Shown here one piece after another: positions 1 to 6,639 of a stretch of 6,639 nt of DNA. How positions within the stretch are numbered: position 1 is the stretch's first letter; the number at the start of each line of letters is the position of its first letter. Location of the stretch: contig JAJFBO010000058.1 of the NCBI GenBank assembly GCA_020697025.1, forward strand, positions 1 through 6,639, given 5' to 3'. Under the pieces are notes generated by a model, which saw only the letters and a list, made by a program, of their open reading frames with translations, was not told the origin of the DNA and ran no database searches. This stretch comes from Burkholderiales bacterium. Its GTDB lineage: Bacteria > Pseudomonadota > Gammaproteobacteria > Burkholderiales > UBA11063. The position numbers and the translations under genes were made by a program.

Positions 1-1
1 T

Positions 2-1561
2 GAAACCCGTAAGGAAGCAGCAATTTCAGCAGATACTATTATGAGGGAACATATTATACCACTTGGACCAGGGAAATATAATAAGTTTAATATTACCTGC
101 GCTAGTCCTATTGGGTATAAGAATGAAGAGTGCTTTATTCGCGATATATATATTTCAGATATTTCAGGAAAAAGACTTTTTAGTATTAGTTATGAAAAAA
201 ATATCGTTAATACTGCTTCAATACCGGTAAATTTTTTTCTAAATGGTAATTTACCTTTGTTAACACAACTACTTCAGTTTATTTTACATATTTTACCAGT
301 GCTTCTAATATTATTTTTTTTGTTAAGTTCTGGCTCTACTAATGCGCTGCCGTTGGCTTTAGGTTTCAGTATAATGTTTATATATGCAATGCTTACCTTT
401 TTAACTGTAAATACTGGTATGGATGCCCTTGAAAACATAAATGTAGCTAAAAATTTATTTTCGAGCATGCCTTATTATTCATACGTTGAATATCGCGGCT
501 ATATGTGGTTTTTACTCTTATCTATAATAAATGGGGCTGCCAATTTATTTAATATTGATTTTTATTATTGCTATGCAATTTATGGCTGTTTAATTTTCAC
601 TTTATTAGTAAATTATATCCTTCCAATTCTTGCCAAAAATTTAGGTATAGTAAGAATTCATTCTATGAATATTATATTACTTGGCTGTGCATTAATTTTT
701 TTATATGGAAAGCAATTTTTTTGTCCTTTGCCTGATCTTACACCAGCATTTTTTTTGTTATTTGGGTTAGCCTTACTAACACGTGAGGGATTGCCTTGGA
801 AATTTTTTGCGGGCTTTAGTGTTGCAATTAGTTGTTTAATAAGATCTAATTATTATATATCTATTTTATTTATTTTAATTTTTATGCTTTTATCAGTGCC
901 ACCGAGGTTTTTAAAAATTATATTATTTTTGATACCTATATTGTTTTTATTTATGTCGAATAAGGTGTTTATATCAAGGCTTCCTCTGCATAATGATCAA
1001 GATGATGTAATACAATTGATATTATTTAAAGGTATAACTGTACAAAAAACCTCACCCTTTGAAATAAAAGATAATACTGGAGTCGAAATACTAAAAAAAG
1101 AGGGACTTAATTCTTCCGGGCAATTAACTATCAGTAAGTACCTAGAATTGATAAAAACCTATCCACTTGATTTTTTAAAAATGTATTCGGTAAGAGTATT
1201 TAATGGATTAGATATTAAATATCCTCAAGTATATGTTTCTGAATCTGGTAATAGAGAGTTTTTTTCTTTAATCAACTATATCTTAATATTTTTGGGAATA
1301 TATTATCTTTATAATTATATACGTTACCAGGCAACTGGACAAAAGGTATTTTATATTTTAACGCTAGCATTGCCTAGTTTAGTAATGGCACAATCCTTTG
1401 TCGAGACACGGTACTTTTTACTCTTGTCACTTATTTTAATATCTATAGGTACACTATCTGCAAATCTGAAATTGCTCAAAAATAAAGGGTTCATTTCTGG
1501 GTTAATAATATTTCTTTTATGTAGTTTAACAATGTCATATAGTGTATATAATCAAGTTTAA
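2..1561 (+). CDS. Polytopic membrane protein, putative GT-C-type glycosyltransferase (5' partial)
   Basis: Probably an integral inner-membrane sugar transferase of the GT-C type, which use polyprenyl-phosphate sugars on the periplasmic side. Residues are counted from the ATG at 41. Residues 1-70 are polar and beta-rich. Hydrophobic segments follow at about 73-96, 104-123, 152-169, 172-197, 206-222, 234-247, 254-286, 290-306, 408-426, 436-450, 456-473 and 484-503. The loop after the second segment carries G126-M-D128 and ends in Y-R-G-Y-M-W before the next helix, the layout of a GT-C first periplasmic loop with its catalytic Asp. A long polar loop (307-406) contains YPLDFLK and FNGLD, and E455-T-R-Y-F lies in a late helix. 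The reading frame is open to the window edge, the ATG at 41 has no well-placed Shine-Dalgarno site, and the polar N-terminus needs a preceding membrane segment, so I treat the gene as cut at its 5' end. The alternative is a true start at 41 with an ATGA overlap with a gene in frame 3. Substrate unknown; membrane nature is secure, GT-C activity is inferred. Confidence 0.7.
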   Translation, partial: ETRKEAAISADTIMREHIIPLGPGKYNKFNITCASPIGYKNEECFIRDIYISDISGKRLFSISYEKNIVNTASIPVNFFLNGNLPLLTQLLQFILHILPVLLILFFLLSSGSTNALPLALGFSIMFIYAMLTFLTVNTGMDALENINVAKNLFSSMPYYSYVEYRGYMWFLLLSIINGAANLFNIDFYYCYAIYGCLIFTLLVNYILPILAKNLGIVRIHSMNIILLGCALIFLYGKQFFCPLPDLTPAFFLLFGLALLTREGLPWKFFAGFSVAISCLIRSNYYISILFILIFMLLSVPPRFLKIILFLIPILFLFMSNKVFISRLPLHNDQDDVIQLILFKGITVQKTSPFEIKDNTGVEILKKEGLNSSGQLTISKYLELIKTYPLDFLKMYSVRVFNGLDIKYPQVYVSESGNREFFSLINYILIFLGIYYLYNYIRYQATGQKVFYILTLALPSLVMAQSFVETRYFLLLSLILISIGTLSANLKLLKNKGFISGLIIFLLCSLTMSYSVYNQV

Positions 1562-1571
1562 TAAATAACTT

Positions 1572-1576
1572 AAGGA
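1572..1576 (+). promoter_or_regulatory. Ribosome binding site of the GT-A glycosyltransferase gene
   Basis: AAGGA lies 7 nt before the ATG at 1584 in the 22-nt gap after the membrane protein gene. It fixes that start codon and suggests translation from a shared transcript. Confidence 0.75.
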
Positions 1577-1583
1577 ATCAGCA

Positions 1584-2774
1584 ATGTCAGTTTATGTTTA
1601 TACGAGTATCGCATTAAATTATTTTCCTAAAGCACGAGTGTTATCCACAACACTTAAAAAATTCCATCCAACATGGAAATTTTGTCTAGTAGTTTCAGAG
1701 GATGTAGATAGTAATACACTAGAAGAGATATTAAGCTATAGTGATATAGATGAGGTAATTACACATAATATGCTTACTATTACGGATGGATTTGATAAAG
1801 CCTTAACTAAAGAAGAATATGTACAGTGGCAGTTTAAACATACATTGGTTGAATTTTGCACAGCAGTAAAAGGAAGTGCACTATGCTATTTGTTGAATAA
1901 GCCAGATTGCGAAGCTGCTTTTTACTTTGATCCTGATATAGCTATCTTTGATAATTTAGAACAATTAACAAGTCACTTTGATAAAGATTCAGTATTGCTA
2001 ACACCTCATTTAACGGATATTGAAAAAACTTCTTCTGCTGTTTGGGATAACGAGATTTCAGTTCTAAAACATGGTATTTATAATCTTGGTTTTGTTGGTA
2101 TTAAAAATGATATTAATGGACGTAAATTTGCTAAATGGTGGAAGGATAGATTAGATTTATATTGCTACGATGATATTCCTAATGGAGTATTTACAGATCA
2201 AAGCTGGTGTGATATGGTACCTGCCGTGTTCTCAGGAGTAAAAGTTCTAAGAGACCCACAATATAATGTGGCAACATGGAATTTAACTCATCGTCATGTA
2301 GATGGAAAAGACTTGGAAAACTTATATATTAATAATGATTATAAATTATGTTTTTATCATTTTTCTGGCTTTGATAGTGGTGCACAATTAAATATGTTAA
2401 ATAAATATGCGCTTAATATGCCACAATTATTTTTACTTAGGGACTGGTATATAAGTGAATGTAAAAAACTAGATAACCCAAAATTTAGTCTGCGTAAATG
2501 GCAATTTAGTTATTACCATAATGGTACTGAGATAACTAAAGATCAAAGAAAGTTTTATCGAAAGGATGCTAATTTGGCAAACACTTTTGTAGATCCTTTT
2601 TCGGATATAACATATTTAGCCTGGTATAATGATAATATATCTAATGCTAGAGCGGAAGATAATGCAATAAAGTTAACACAACAACAATTAAACCTACTAC
2701 TAAATTCTAATAGTTGGAAGCTAACCAAGCCGCTTCGTGCATTTGGAAGTTTTGTAAGACAATTTACAGGTTAG
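1584..2774 (+). CDS. GT-A-fold (GT8-like) glycosyltransferase with C-terminal SNSW tail
   Basis: A 396-residue soluble protein, probably a cytoplasmic nucleotide-sugar-dependent glycosyltransferase of a surface polysaccharide pathway. The N-terminus (VYVYTSIALNYFPKARVLS, residues 3-21) fits a Rossmann-like GT-A entry strand and helix. F115-D-P-D118 after two hydrophobic strands is the DxD metal/nucleotide-sugar motif. N167-L-G-F-V-G, D205-Q-S-W-C-D and H259-F-S-G follow in the same order as the NxG, DQD and HxxG motifs of GT8 enzymes, so the catalytic plan looks GT8-like, though the rest does not match GT8 closely and the family call is tentative. About residues 297-345 (an F-x-N-G-like segment, YRKD, VDPFSD) form an added C-terminal region. 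Residues 352-373 are helical and Q/L-rich, leading into S375-N-S-W-K-L-T-K-P-L-R385 and a basic end. The tail recurs in the next two genes. No signal peptide or membrane helix. Sugar and linkage cannot be told. Confidence 0.82.
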   Translation: MSVYVYTSIALNYFPKARVLSTTLKKFHPTWKFCLVVSEDVDSNTLEEILSYSDIDEVITHNMLTITDGFDKALTKEEYVQWQFKHTLVEFCTAVKGSALCYLLNKPDCEAAFYFDPDIAIFDNLEQLTSHFDKDSVLLTPHLTDIEKTSSAVWDNEISVLKHGIYNLGFVGIKNDINGRKFAKWWKDRLDLYCYDDIPNGVFTDQSWCDMVPAVFSGVKVLRDPQYNVATWNLTHRHVDGKDLENLYINNDYKLCFYHFSGFDSGAQLNMLNKYALNMPQLFLLRDWYISECKKLDNPKFSLRKWQFSYYHNGTEITKDQRKFYRKDANLANTFVDPFSDITYLAWYNDNISNARAEDNAIKLTQQQLNLLLNSNSWKLTKPLRAFGSFVRQFTG

Positions 2775-2776
2775 TT

Positions 2777-2781
2777 AAGGA
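2777..2781 (+). promoter_or_regulatory. Ribosome binding site of the first GT4-like gene
   Basis: AAGGA sits 8 nt before the ATG at 2790, within the 15-nt gap after the GT-A gene's TAG. It supports the chosen start and tight operon packing. Confidence 0.72.
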
Positions 2782-2789
2782 TAAATCCT

Positions 2790-4226
2790 ATGGACGATAT
2801 ATTAATCCAGCGTTTTTTGCAAACAAGCGGAGAAGCTTATTTAAATACTTTAGATGGAGGTGGTGGATATAGATTTTTATTAAATAAAGTCAACGATCAT
2901 CCAGTATTAATTATTAATATATTAAATTGGTCATCAGGAGTTGATGCCAAATTAATAATGGATAATGAAGAGAGTCTCTTACATTATAAAAATTTAAATG
3001 AATTAATAAATAAATTTCAGTTAAATAAAATTTATATTAATCACTTAATTTGGACTAATAATTTCCCAGAAATTTTTGACGAAATCATTAATGCTTGTAA
3101 GCTAATTGAGCTAAATCTTTATCTACATGATTTTTTTAGTTTGTGTCCCACTGTTAATTTACTAAATTTTAATGGAGAATATTGTGGTGTTCCATCTTAC
3201 ATAGAATGTAAAAACTGCATCGATAAATATACTCATTCACCTAATACCACTCATTTTGCGAAAAAACAAATTAGTTTATATCAGCCTGAATTAAATGGTG
3301 ACATTAGGAATTGGCGTAATTTATGGTTAAAAATATTTGATCATGTAAGGTTTATAATTGTTCCTTCACAGTCAACAGCTGAAATTTTTAGTAAGGCATA
3401 TGGAAATCAATATCTAGAGAAAATAATTGTTAAGCCTCATTGTGTTAAAGAAACAAAAAATATTGAGAAAAAAAAGAAGGTTACTAAAAGTAGTTTTATG
3501 AATATTTATTTATTAGGCTATATTGATGAACATAAAGGTTCGAGAATATTAAAAGATTTAGTAGATAAAACTGCTAAAATGCGCTTAAATATTTGTTATC
3601 ATGTTTTAGGATGGTTTGAATATCCGGCCTATGAAAATACTCCATTTCTTAAATTGCATGGTGCATATAAACCGGAACAATTACCTGACTTAATTAACCG
3701 GTTAGAAGTTGATATGTTTATTCAGCCAAGCATTTGCCCAGAAACATTTTCATATGTTGTGCATGAAATGAAAGCTACTGGCATACCGATACTTGCTTTC
3801 AAGTTAGGTGCACAAGCGGATTTTTTGAAAGATTATCCATCTTCAAAGCTTGTAGATGAAATATCTGCACAAGCAATGTTTAAAGAGATAGTAAATTTTT
3901 ACGACAAGCACGTAGAAAGCTTGTACCCAATATTACAAGTAAATAATTTAAACGGTGAAGTATTAGAATTAGTTAAATCATTACAAAAAAAGAATTTAGA
4001 ATGCTCTGAACAGCGTTGTTTGATAGATCAATATAAAATTCAAGTAAATGATTTAAAGAAGTATAAGGATAATTTTGCAAGAGAAGATTATGAAAGTGAC
4101 CAGTTTAATGCTTTAAAAAGGCAGCTAGAGAATGCGAATAATATAATACACACGATTCAAAATAGTAGAAGTTGGAAAATTACTCTACCTTTAAGGCTGT
4201 TAGGTAAACTTGCTAGAAAATTTTAA
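2790..4226 (+). CDS. GT4-like GT-B glycosyltransferase with Cys4 insert and SRSW tail
   Basis: A 478-residue soluble GT-B-type glycosyltransferase, likely adding a sugar to a lipid-linked surface glycan at the inner face of the membrane. The N-terminal domain has the glycine loop G23-G-G-G26, H85 (INHL) and H113-D-F-F-S-L-C-P. Four cysteines, C119, C132, C140 and C143, follow the pattern C-x12-C-x7-C-x2-C, which looks like a metal-binding or disulfide-type insert. The C-terminal domain begins near 237 with a strand leading to G243-Y-I-D-E-H-K-G250, the usual GT4 donor-domain entry. C316-P-E318 to E326 gives the E-x7-E motif of retaining GT4 enzymes. Residues about 385-455 are charged and probably coiled coil, then S459-R-S-W-K-I-T-L-P-L-R and a basic end. 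It is a paralogue of the gene at 4319, sharing the motifs in the same order. GT-B and GT4-type assignment is firm; sugar specificity is unknown. Confidence 0.85.
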   Translation: MDDILIQRFLQTSGEAYLNTLDGGGGYRFLLNKVNDHPVLIINILNWSSGVDAKLIMDNEESLLHYKNLNELINKFQLNKIYINHLIWTNNFPEIFDEIINACKLIELNLYLHDFFSLCPTVNLLNFNGEYCGVPSYIECKNCIDKYTHSPNTTHFAKKQISLYQPELNGDIRNWRNLWLKIFDHVRFIIVPSQSTAEIFSKAYGNQYLEKIIVKPHCVKETKNIEKKKKVTKSSFMNIYLLGYIDEHKGSRILKDLVDKTAKMRLNICYHVLGWFEYPAYENTPFLKLHGAYKPEQLPDLINRLEVDMFIQPSICPETFSYVVHEMKATGIPILAFKLGAQADFLKDYPSSKLVDEISAQAMFKEIVNFYDKHVESLYPILQVNNLNGEVLELVKSLQKKNLECSEQRCLIDQYKIQVNDLKKYKDNFAREDYESDQFNALKRQLENANNIIHTIQNSRSWKITLPLRLLGKLARKF

Positions 4227-4266
4227 TTATAAAAATTACGCATTATTATACTTTACCTTAATTCAT

Positions 4267-4285
4267 TATTGGTATTTTACCAATA
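4267..4285. repeat. Perfect inverted repeat (hairpin) between the two GT4-like genes
   Basis: TATTGGTA (4267-4274) and TACCAATA (4278-4285) are exact reverse complements separated by a 3-nt TTT loop. They lie in the only long gap of the window, 4227-4318. The stem is A/T-rich with two G-C pairs and is followed by CCC and a broken T-rich stretch, not a clean T run, so it is a poor intrinsic terminator. It could be a weak attenuator, an mRNA-processing structure, an operator-like palindrome, or chance in AT-rich DNA. The rest of the gap shows no reading frame; a TATACT box at 4247-4252 has no convincing -35 partner. Confidence 0.5.
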
Positions 4286-4318
4286 CCCAAATCTTTATTT
4301 TAGAAATATCTAAAGTTA

Positions 4319-5677
4319 ATGAAGAATTTAATTACTGAGAATCTATCTTCACAAAAAATAAAATTAATATTTAGTCATTTTTGGGGAGGTGGAACTGAAC
4401 TTTTTTTACAAGATTATCTTTTAGATAATGAGTTAATAATATTAGTTCGTTCACTGAATCAAACCTCTGTTGATAATATTGAAATAATTAATAATAAAAA
4501 GCTTATAAATAAGTATACTTTTACTGAAATAGACAAGTTATTAAATGAGCTGTCTTTGCTAAATATAGCTAAAATTGAAATAAATCATTTAATGACTTTA
4601 GAAAACTTAAATCATGCATTAAAAGATATAACCAAATATATTGTTGATAACAATATACCTACATTATTTTATTTACATGATTATTTCAGCTTATGTCCAA
4701 CAATAAATCTTCTTAATAATGAAGGTAAATTTTGTGAGTTACCTATTAACGAAGAAATATGTAATAATTGTTTATCCAAAAATAAGTTATTTTTGAACTA
4801 TCCAGTTTCCCATGCTTTATCAATAAGGGAATGGCGAGAACCATTTTTACCTCTGTTAATGGCATGTTCAAAAATTTATGTATTTTCTGATTCTTCAAGA
4901 AAATTATTATTAAAATGTTATTCTGATTTAGACAGCCGTATATCTCATTATGCATTAAGTAAGAATCCTTTGCCAAAAATAGTAAATAAAGTCGATTTTT
5001 CGACTAAAATGATAATTAATATTGGTGTCTTGGGCGTTATTGCGCCAACTAAAGGATTATGGAAATTACAGGAATTATCTACATATATTAGGGTATTAAA
5101 TTTACCTATTAGATTAACAGTTATCGGTGAGGCATATGAAGAAGTTAATAATGCAATAGTTACAGGGCCGTATACTCAGGAAAATTTGATAAAAACTGTA
5201 CTTGAATCAGGAGTCGATTTATTTATTATACCATCAATATGCCCTGAAACATACTGTTATACCGCAGATGAGATTATGCAAATGGGATATCCCATAATCT
5301 GTTTTAATATTGGTGCCCCTCCTGAAAGAGTATTAAATTATAAACATGGTTATGTGGCTGATAATGTGAACACTTATTATTTATTGGAAAAAATTATTGA
5401 GGTTGCCAAAATTTATAATTTTAAATATTTTAAAACGATGAATGAAAAATTACTATTAGATAAATTAATAAATTTAATTAATACTAATTATAAAGAATAT
5501 ATACACACTATACAAGCTCAAAATTTAGAATTACATCTAAAAACACAAGAACTACAGATAAAAGCGCAAGAATTACAAACAGTATATAATTCCAATAGTT
5601 GGAGAATCACTGGACCTATGCGTAAAATTATGAGATTTTTAACAAATAGAATGGGAAAAAATGCAATACATACATAA
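4319..5677 (+). CDS. GT4-like GT-B glycosyltransferase with Cys4 insert and SNSW tail (paralogue of the preceding gene)
   Basis: A 452-residue soluble GT-B glycosyltransferase, a diverged duplicate of the gene before it. Shared landmarks in order: G23-G-G25, H90 (INHL), H120-D-Y-F-S-L-C-P, four cysteines C126, C139, C148 and C151 (C-x12-C-x8-C-x2-C), G239-V-I-A-P-T-K-G246 at the start of the donor domain, and C308-P-E310 to E318 as the E-x7-E motif of retaining GT4 enzymes. Residues 400-420 are three heptads (AQNLELH, LKTQELQ, IKAQELQ), predicted coiled coil, leading to S425-N-S-W-R-I-T-G-P-M-R435 and a basic end. The ATG at 4319 is the first start after an in-frame TAG at 4301, but the upstream Shine-Dalgarno is poor (only AAAG, 3 nt away). 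It probably transfers a different sugar, or to a different acceptor, from its paralogue. The last 17 nt overlap the next gene. No membrane segment seen. Confidence 0.84.
   Translation: MKNLITENLSSQKIKLIFSHFWGGGTELFLQDYLLDNELIILVRSLNQTSVDNIEIINNKKLINKYTFTEIDKLLNELSLLNIAKIEINHLMTLENLNHALKDITKYIVDNNIPTLFYLHDYFSLCPTINLLNNEGKFCELPINEEICNNCLSKNKLFLNYPVSHALSIREWREPFLPLLMACSKIYVFSDSSRKLLLKCYSDLDSRISHYALSKNPLPKIVNKVDFSTKMIINIGVLGVIAPTKGLWKLQELSTYIRVLNLPIRLTVIGEAYEEVNNAIVTGPYTQENLIKTVLESGVDLFIIPSICPETYCYTADEIMQMGYPIICFNIGAPPERVLNYKHGYVADNVNTYYLLEKIIEVAKIYNFKYFKTMNEKLLLDKLINLINTNYKEYIHTIQAQNLELHLKTQELQIKAQELQTVYNSNSWRITGPMRKIMRFLTNRMGKNAIHT
5516..5578 (+). repeat. Three in-frame 21-bp repeats encoding coiled-coil heptads
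   Basis: Three consecutive 21-nt units encode AQNLELH, LKTQELQ and IKAQELQ. The second and third share T/A-Q-E-L-Q exactly and differ mostly at synonymous positions; the first is more diverged. The array sits directly before the SNSW tail of the GT4-like protein and likely forms a short coiled coil that spaces the tail from the catalytic domain. Confidence 0.6.
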
Positions 5678-6639
5678 AATAATTAATTATAGTAGAGTTC
5701 ATGGTAAAAAAGCATTAATAAAAAAGATTATAGCCGTTCTAACCTCTAAAAATGGAGCATTAGTTGCAGGCAGTAATTCTTCCATAAATAACACACAAAA
5801 TCTTTCTCATTTATATAACCTGCGATTTGATCAGTTGGCGCCCTTAAAAGTTTTTCACAGTAAACAAAATATTGAGAAACGAATTAATTTAGTAACTGAT
5901 AGTATAAATAGGGATAGCTTATTTGGAGGCGTTATTACCGCAATTGTATTTACCTTTTTATTAGCTCAAAAAAATAATGCAAGGGTGAGAATTATTACCA
6001 GAACACATTTAGCAGAGGAATTTAGGATTAAAGAAATATTAGATCATTATGGAATAGAGTTTGTTAATGAGATTAGTTTTGTATTTGCTGATTTTTTAGA
6101 TACCAAAATAGAAATAGACGTTTTTAGTGATGACTATTTTATAACTACATCCTGGTGGACTACCTACTCTACAACTCAAAGTATAAAAAATGATAAAATT
6201 TTATACTTGTTACAAGAAGATGAGCGCATGTTTTACCCTTATGGAGATGAACATTTACTATGTTCAGAAACCTTGGCCAATACAAAGATCAAGTTTATTG
6301 TCAATAGTAAATTATTATATAACCATTTAGTAAATACTGGGCTTAAAAATATTACAGATAATGGACAATATTTTGAGCCATCATTTGATATAAAAAATTA
6401 TTACTGGGAAAAAAATAAATTTACTAATAAGAAAAAATTCTTTTTCTATGCTCGCCCTAATAATTTACGGAACTTGTTTTATCGTGGAATACATATAATT
6501 GAGTTAGCAATAAAGCGTGGTATTATAGATTTGAATATTTGGGATATTTATTTTGTTGGTAAGGATTTACCTCATAATCTTGAATTGAATAGTTCATATA
6601 AAATTCATGTTATTACGGATCTTACATATAGTCAATATG
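5661..6639 (+). CDS. WsaF-family glycosyltransferase, rhamnosyltransferase-like (3' partial)
   Basis: The first 326 codons of a GT-B glycosyltransferase that continues past the right edge. WsaF of Geobacillus is a rhamnosyltransferase of S-layer glycan synthesis, and relatives are common in rhamnose-containing polysaccharide clusters. Recognisable parts: R74-I-N-L-V-T-D-S-I-N-R-D-S-L-F-G-G90 at the start of the N-terminal Rossmann domain; a following strand RVRIITRT; Q185-E-D-E-R-M-F-Y-P-Y-G-D196, the family's acceptor-domain signature; and Y263-A-R-P-N-N-L-R-N-L-F273, opening the C-terminal nucleotide-sugar domain. Residues 1-73 are an extension with a basic, hydrophobic segment near 15-28 that could touch the membrane. 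The ATG at 5661 is the first start after an in-frame TAA at 5640; it overlaps the preceding gene by 17 nt and has GGGA 4 nt upstream, which suggests translational coupling. Family call is by motif recognition; rhamnose as donor is inferred. The missing C-terminus prevents checking for a tail like those of the neighbours. Confidence 0.82.
   Translation, partial: MQYIHKIINYSRVHGKKALIKKIIAVLTSKNGALVAGSNSSINNTQNLSHLYNLRFDQLAPLKVFHSKQNIEKRINLVTDSINRDSLFGGVITAIVFTFLLAQKNNARVRIITRTHLAEEFRIKEILDHYGIEFVNEISFVFADFLDTKIEIDVFSDDYFITTSWWTTYSTTQSIKNDKILYLLQEDERMFYPYGDEHLLCSETLANTKIKFIVNSKLLYNHLVNTGLKNITDNGQYFEPSFDIKNYYWEKNKFTNKKKFFFYARPNNLRNLFYRGIHIIELAIKRGIIDLNIWDIYFVGKDLPHNLELNSSYKIHVITDLTYSQY

Noticed and set aside
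274..468. 64-codon minus-strand open frame
   Set aside because: Lies entirely inside the membrane protein gene, antisense, with no recognisable protein or ribosome site; a shadow frame.
1584..2774. Assignment of the GT-A gene as a true GT8 (LgtC/WaaJ-type) galactosyl- or glucosyltransferase
   Set aside because: Motif order is similar but the HxxGxxKPW ending and the spacing do not match well, so only a GT8-like plan is claimed.
4267..4300. Intrinsic terminator
   Set aside because: The stem has only two G-C pairs and is followed by ACCC-like sequence instead of a T run; kept only as an inverted repeat.
4269..4301. Promoter made of TTGGTA (4269-4274) and TATTTT (4296-4301)
   Set aside because: The spacing is 21 nt, too long for a sigma-70 promoter, and both boxes are weak in AT-rich DNA.
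4746..4976. 76-codon minus-strand open frame
   Set aside because: Antisense within the second GT4-like gene; the AT-rich sequence makes such frames common, and the product resembles nothing.
1..6639. A new defence, mobile or RNA-based system
   Set aside because: All five genes read as glycan-assembly proteins, and no repeats, RNA structures, nucleases or recombinases are visible.

Overview
The window is an AT-rich (about 30% G+C by eye) stretch of a bacterial surface-polysaccharide locus, most likely an O-antigen, capsule or rhamnan-type cluster of a Gram-negative bacterium. The evidence is five consecutive plus-strand genes that all look like glycan-assembly proteins, tightly packed and with no genes on the other strand. 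Low G+C is common in such clusters, so it says little about the host. I cannot name the species; a gammaproteobacterium is a guess.

Layout. (1) 2-1561: the 3' part of a polytopic membrane protein of GT-C glycosyltransferase type, open through the left edge. (2) 1584-2774: a soluble GT-A-type glycosyltransferase with a DPD motif. (3) 2790-4226: a GT4-like GT-B glycosyltransferase with a four-cysteine insert. (4) 4319-5677: a diverged paralogue of gene 3. (5) 5661-6639: a WsaF-family (rhamnosyltransferase-like) glycosyltransferase, cut by the right edge. Gaps are 22, 15, 92 and -17 nt, so all five could sit on one transcript. The only sizeable gap, 4227-4318, holds an 8-bp perfect hairpin.

How they work together (inference). 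Genes 2-5 would add sugars one after another to a lipid-linked glycan at the cytoplasmic face of the inner membrane. Gene 1 would act from the membrane, probably using a polyprenyl-phosphate sugar on the periplasmic side to modify the chain. Genes 2, 3 and 4 have different folds or only distant similarity, yet all end in the same short S-x-S-W-[KR]-[IL]-T-x-P-[LM]-R tail followed by a basic, amphipathic stretch. This points to a shared membrane- or partner-docking element. The WsaF-like gene hints that rhamnose is one of the sugars, but no nucleotide-sugar synthesis genes, flippase, ABC transporter or polymerase are visible here to confirm the sugar or the export route.

I see no RNA gene, CRISPR array, insertion sequence or attachment site. 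The window looks like a conventional polysaccharide locus, not a clearly new system; the most unusual features are the shared tail and the paired Cys4 enzymes.
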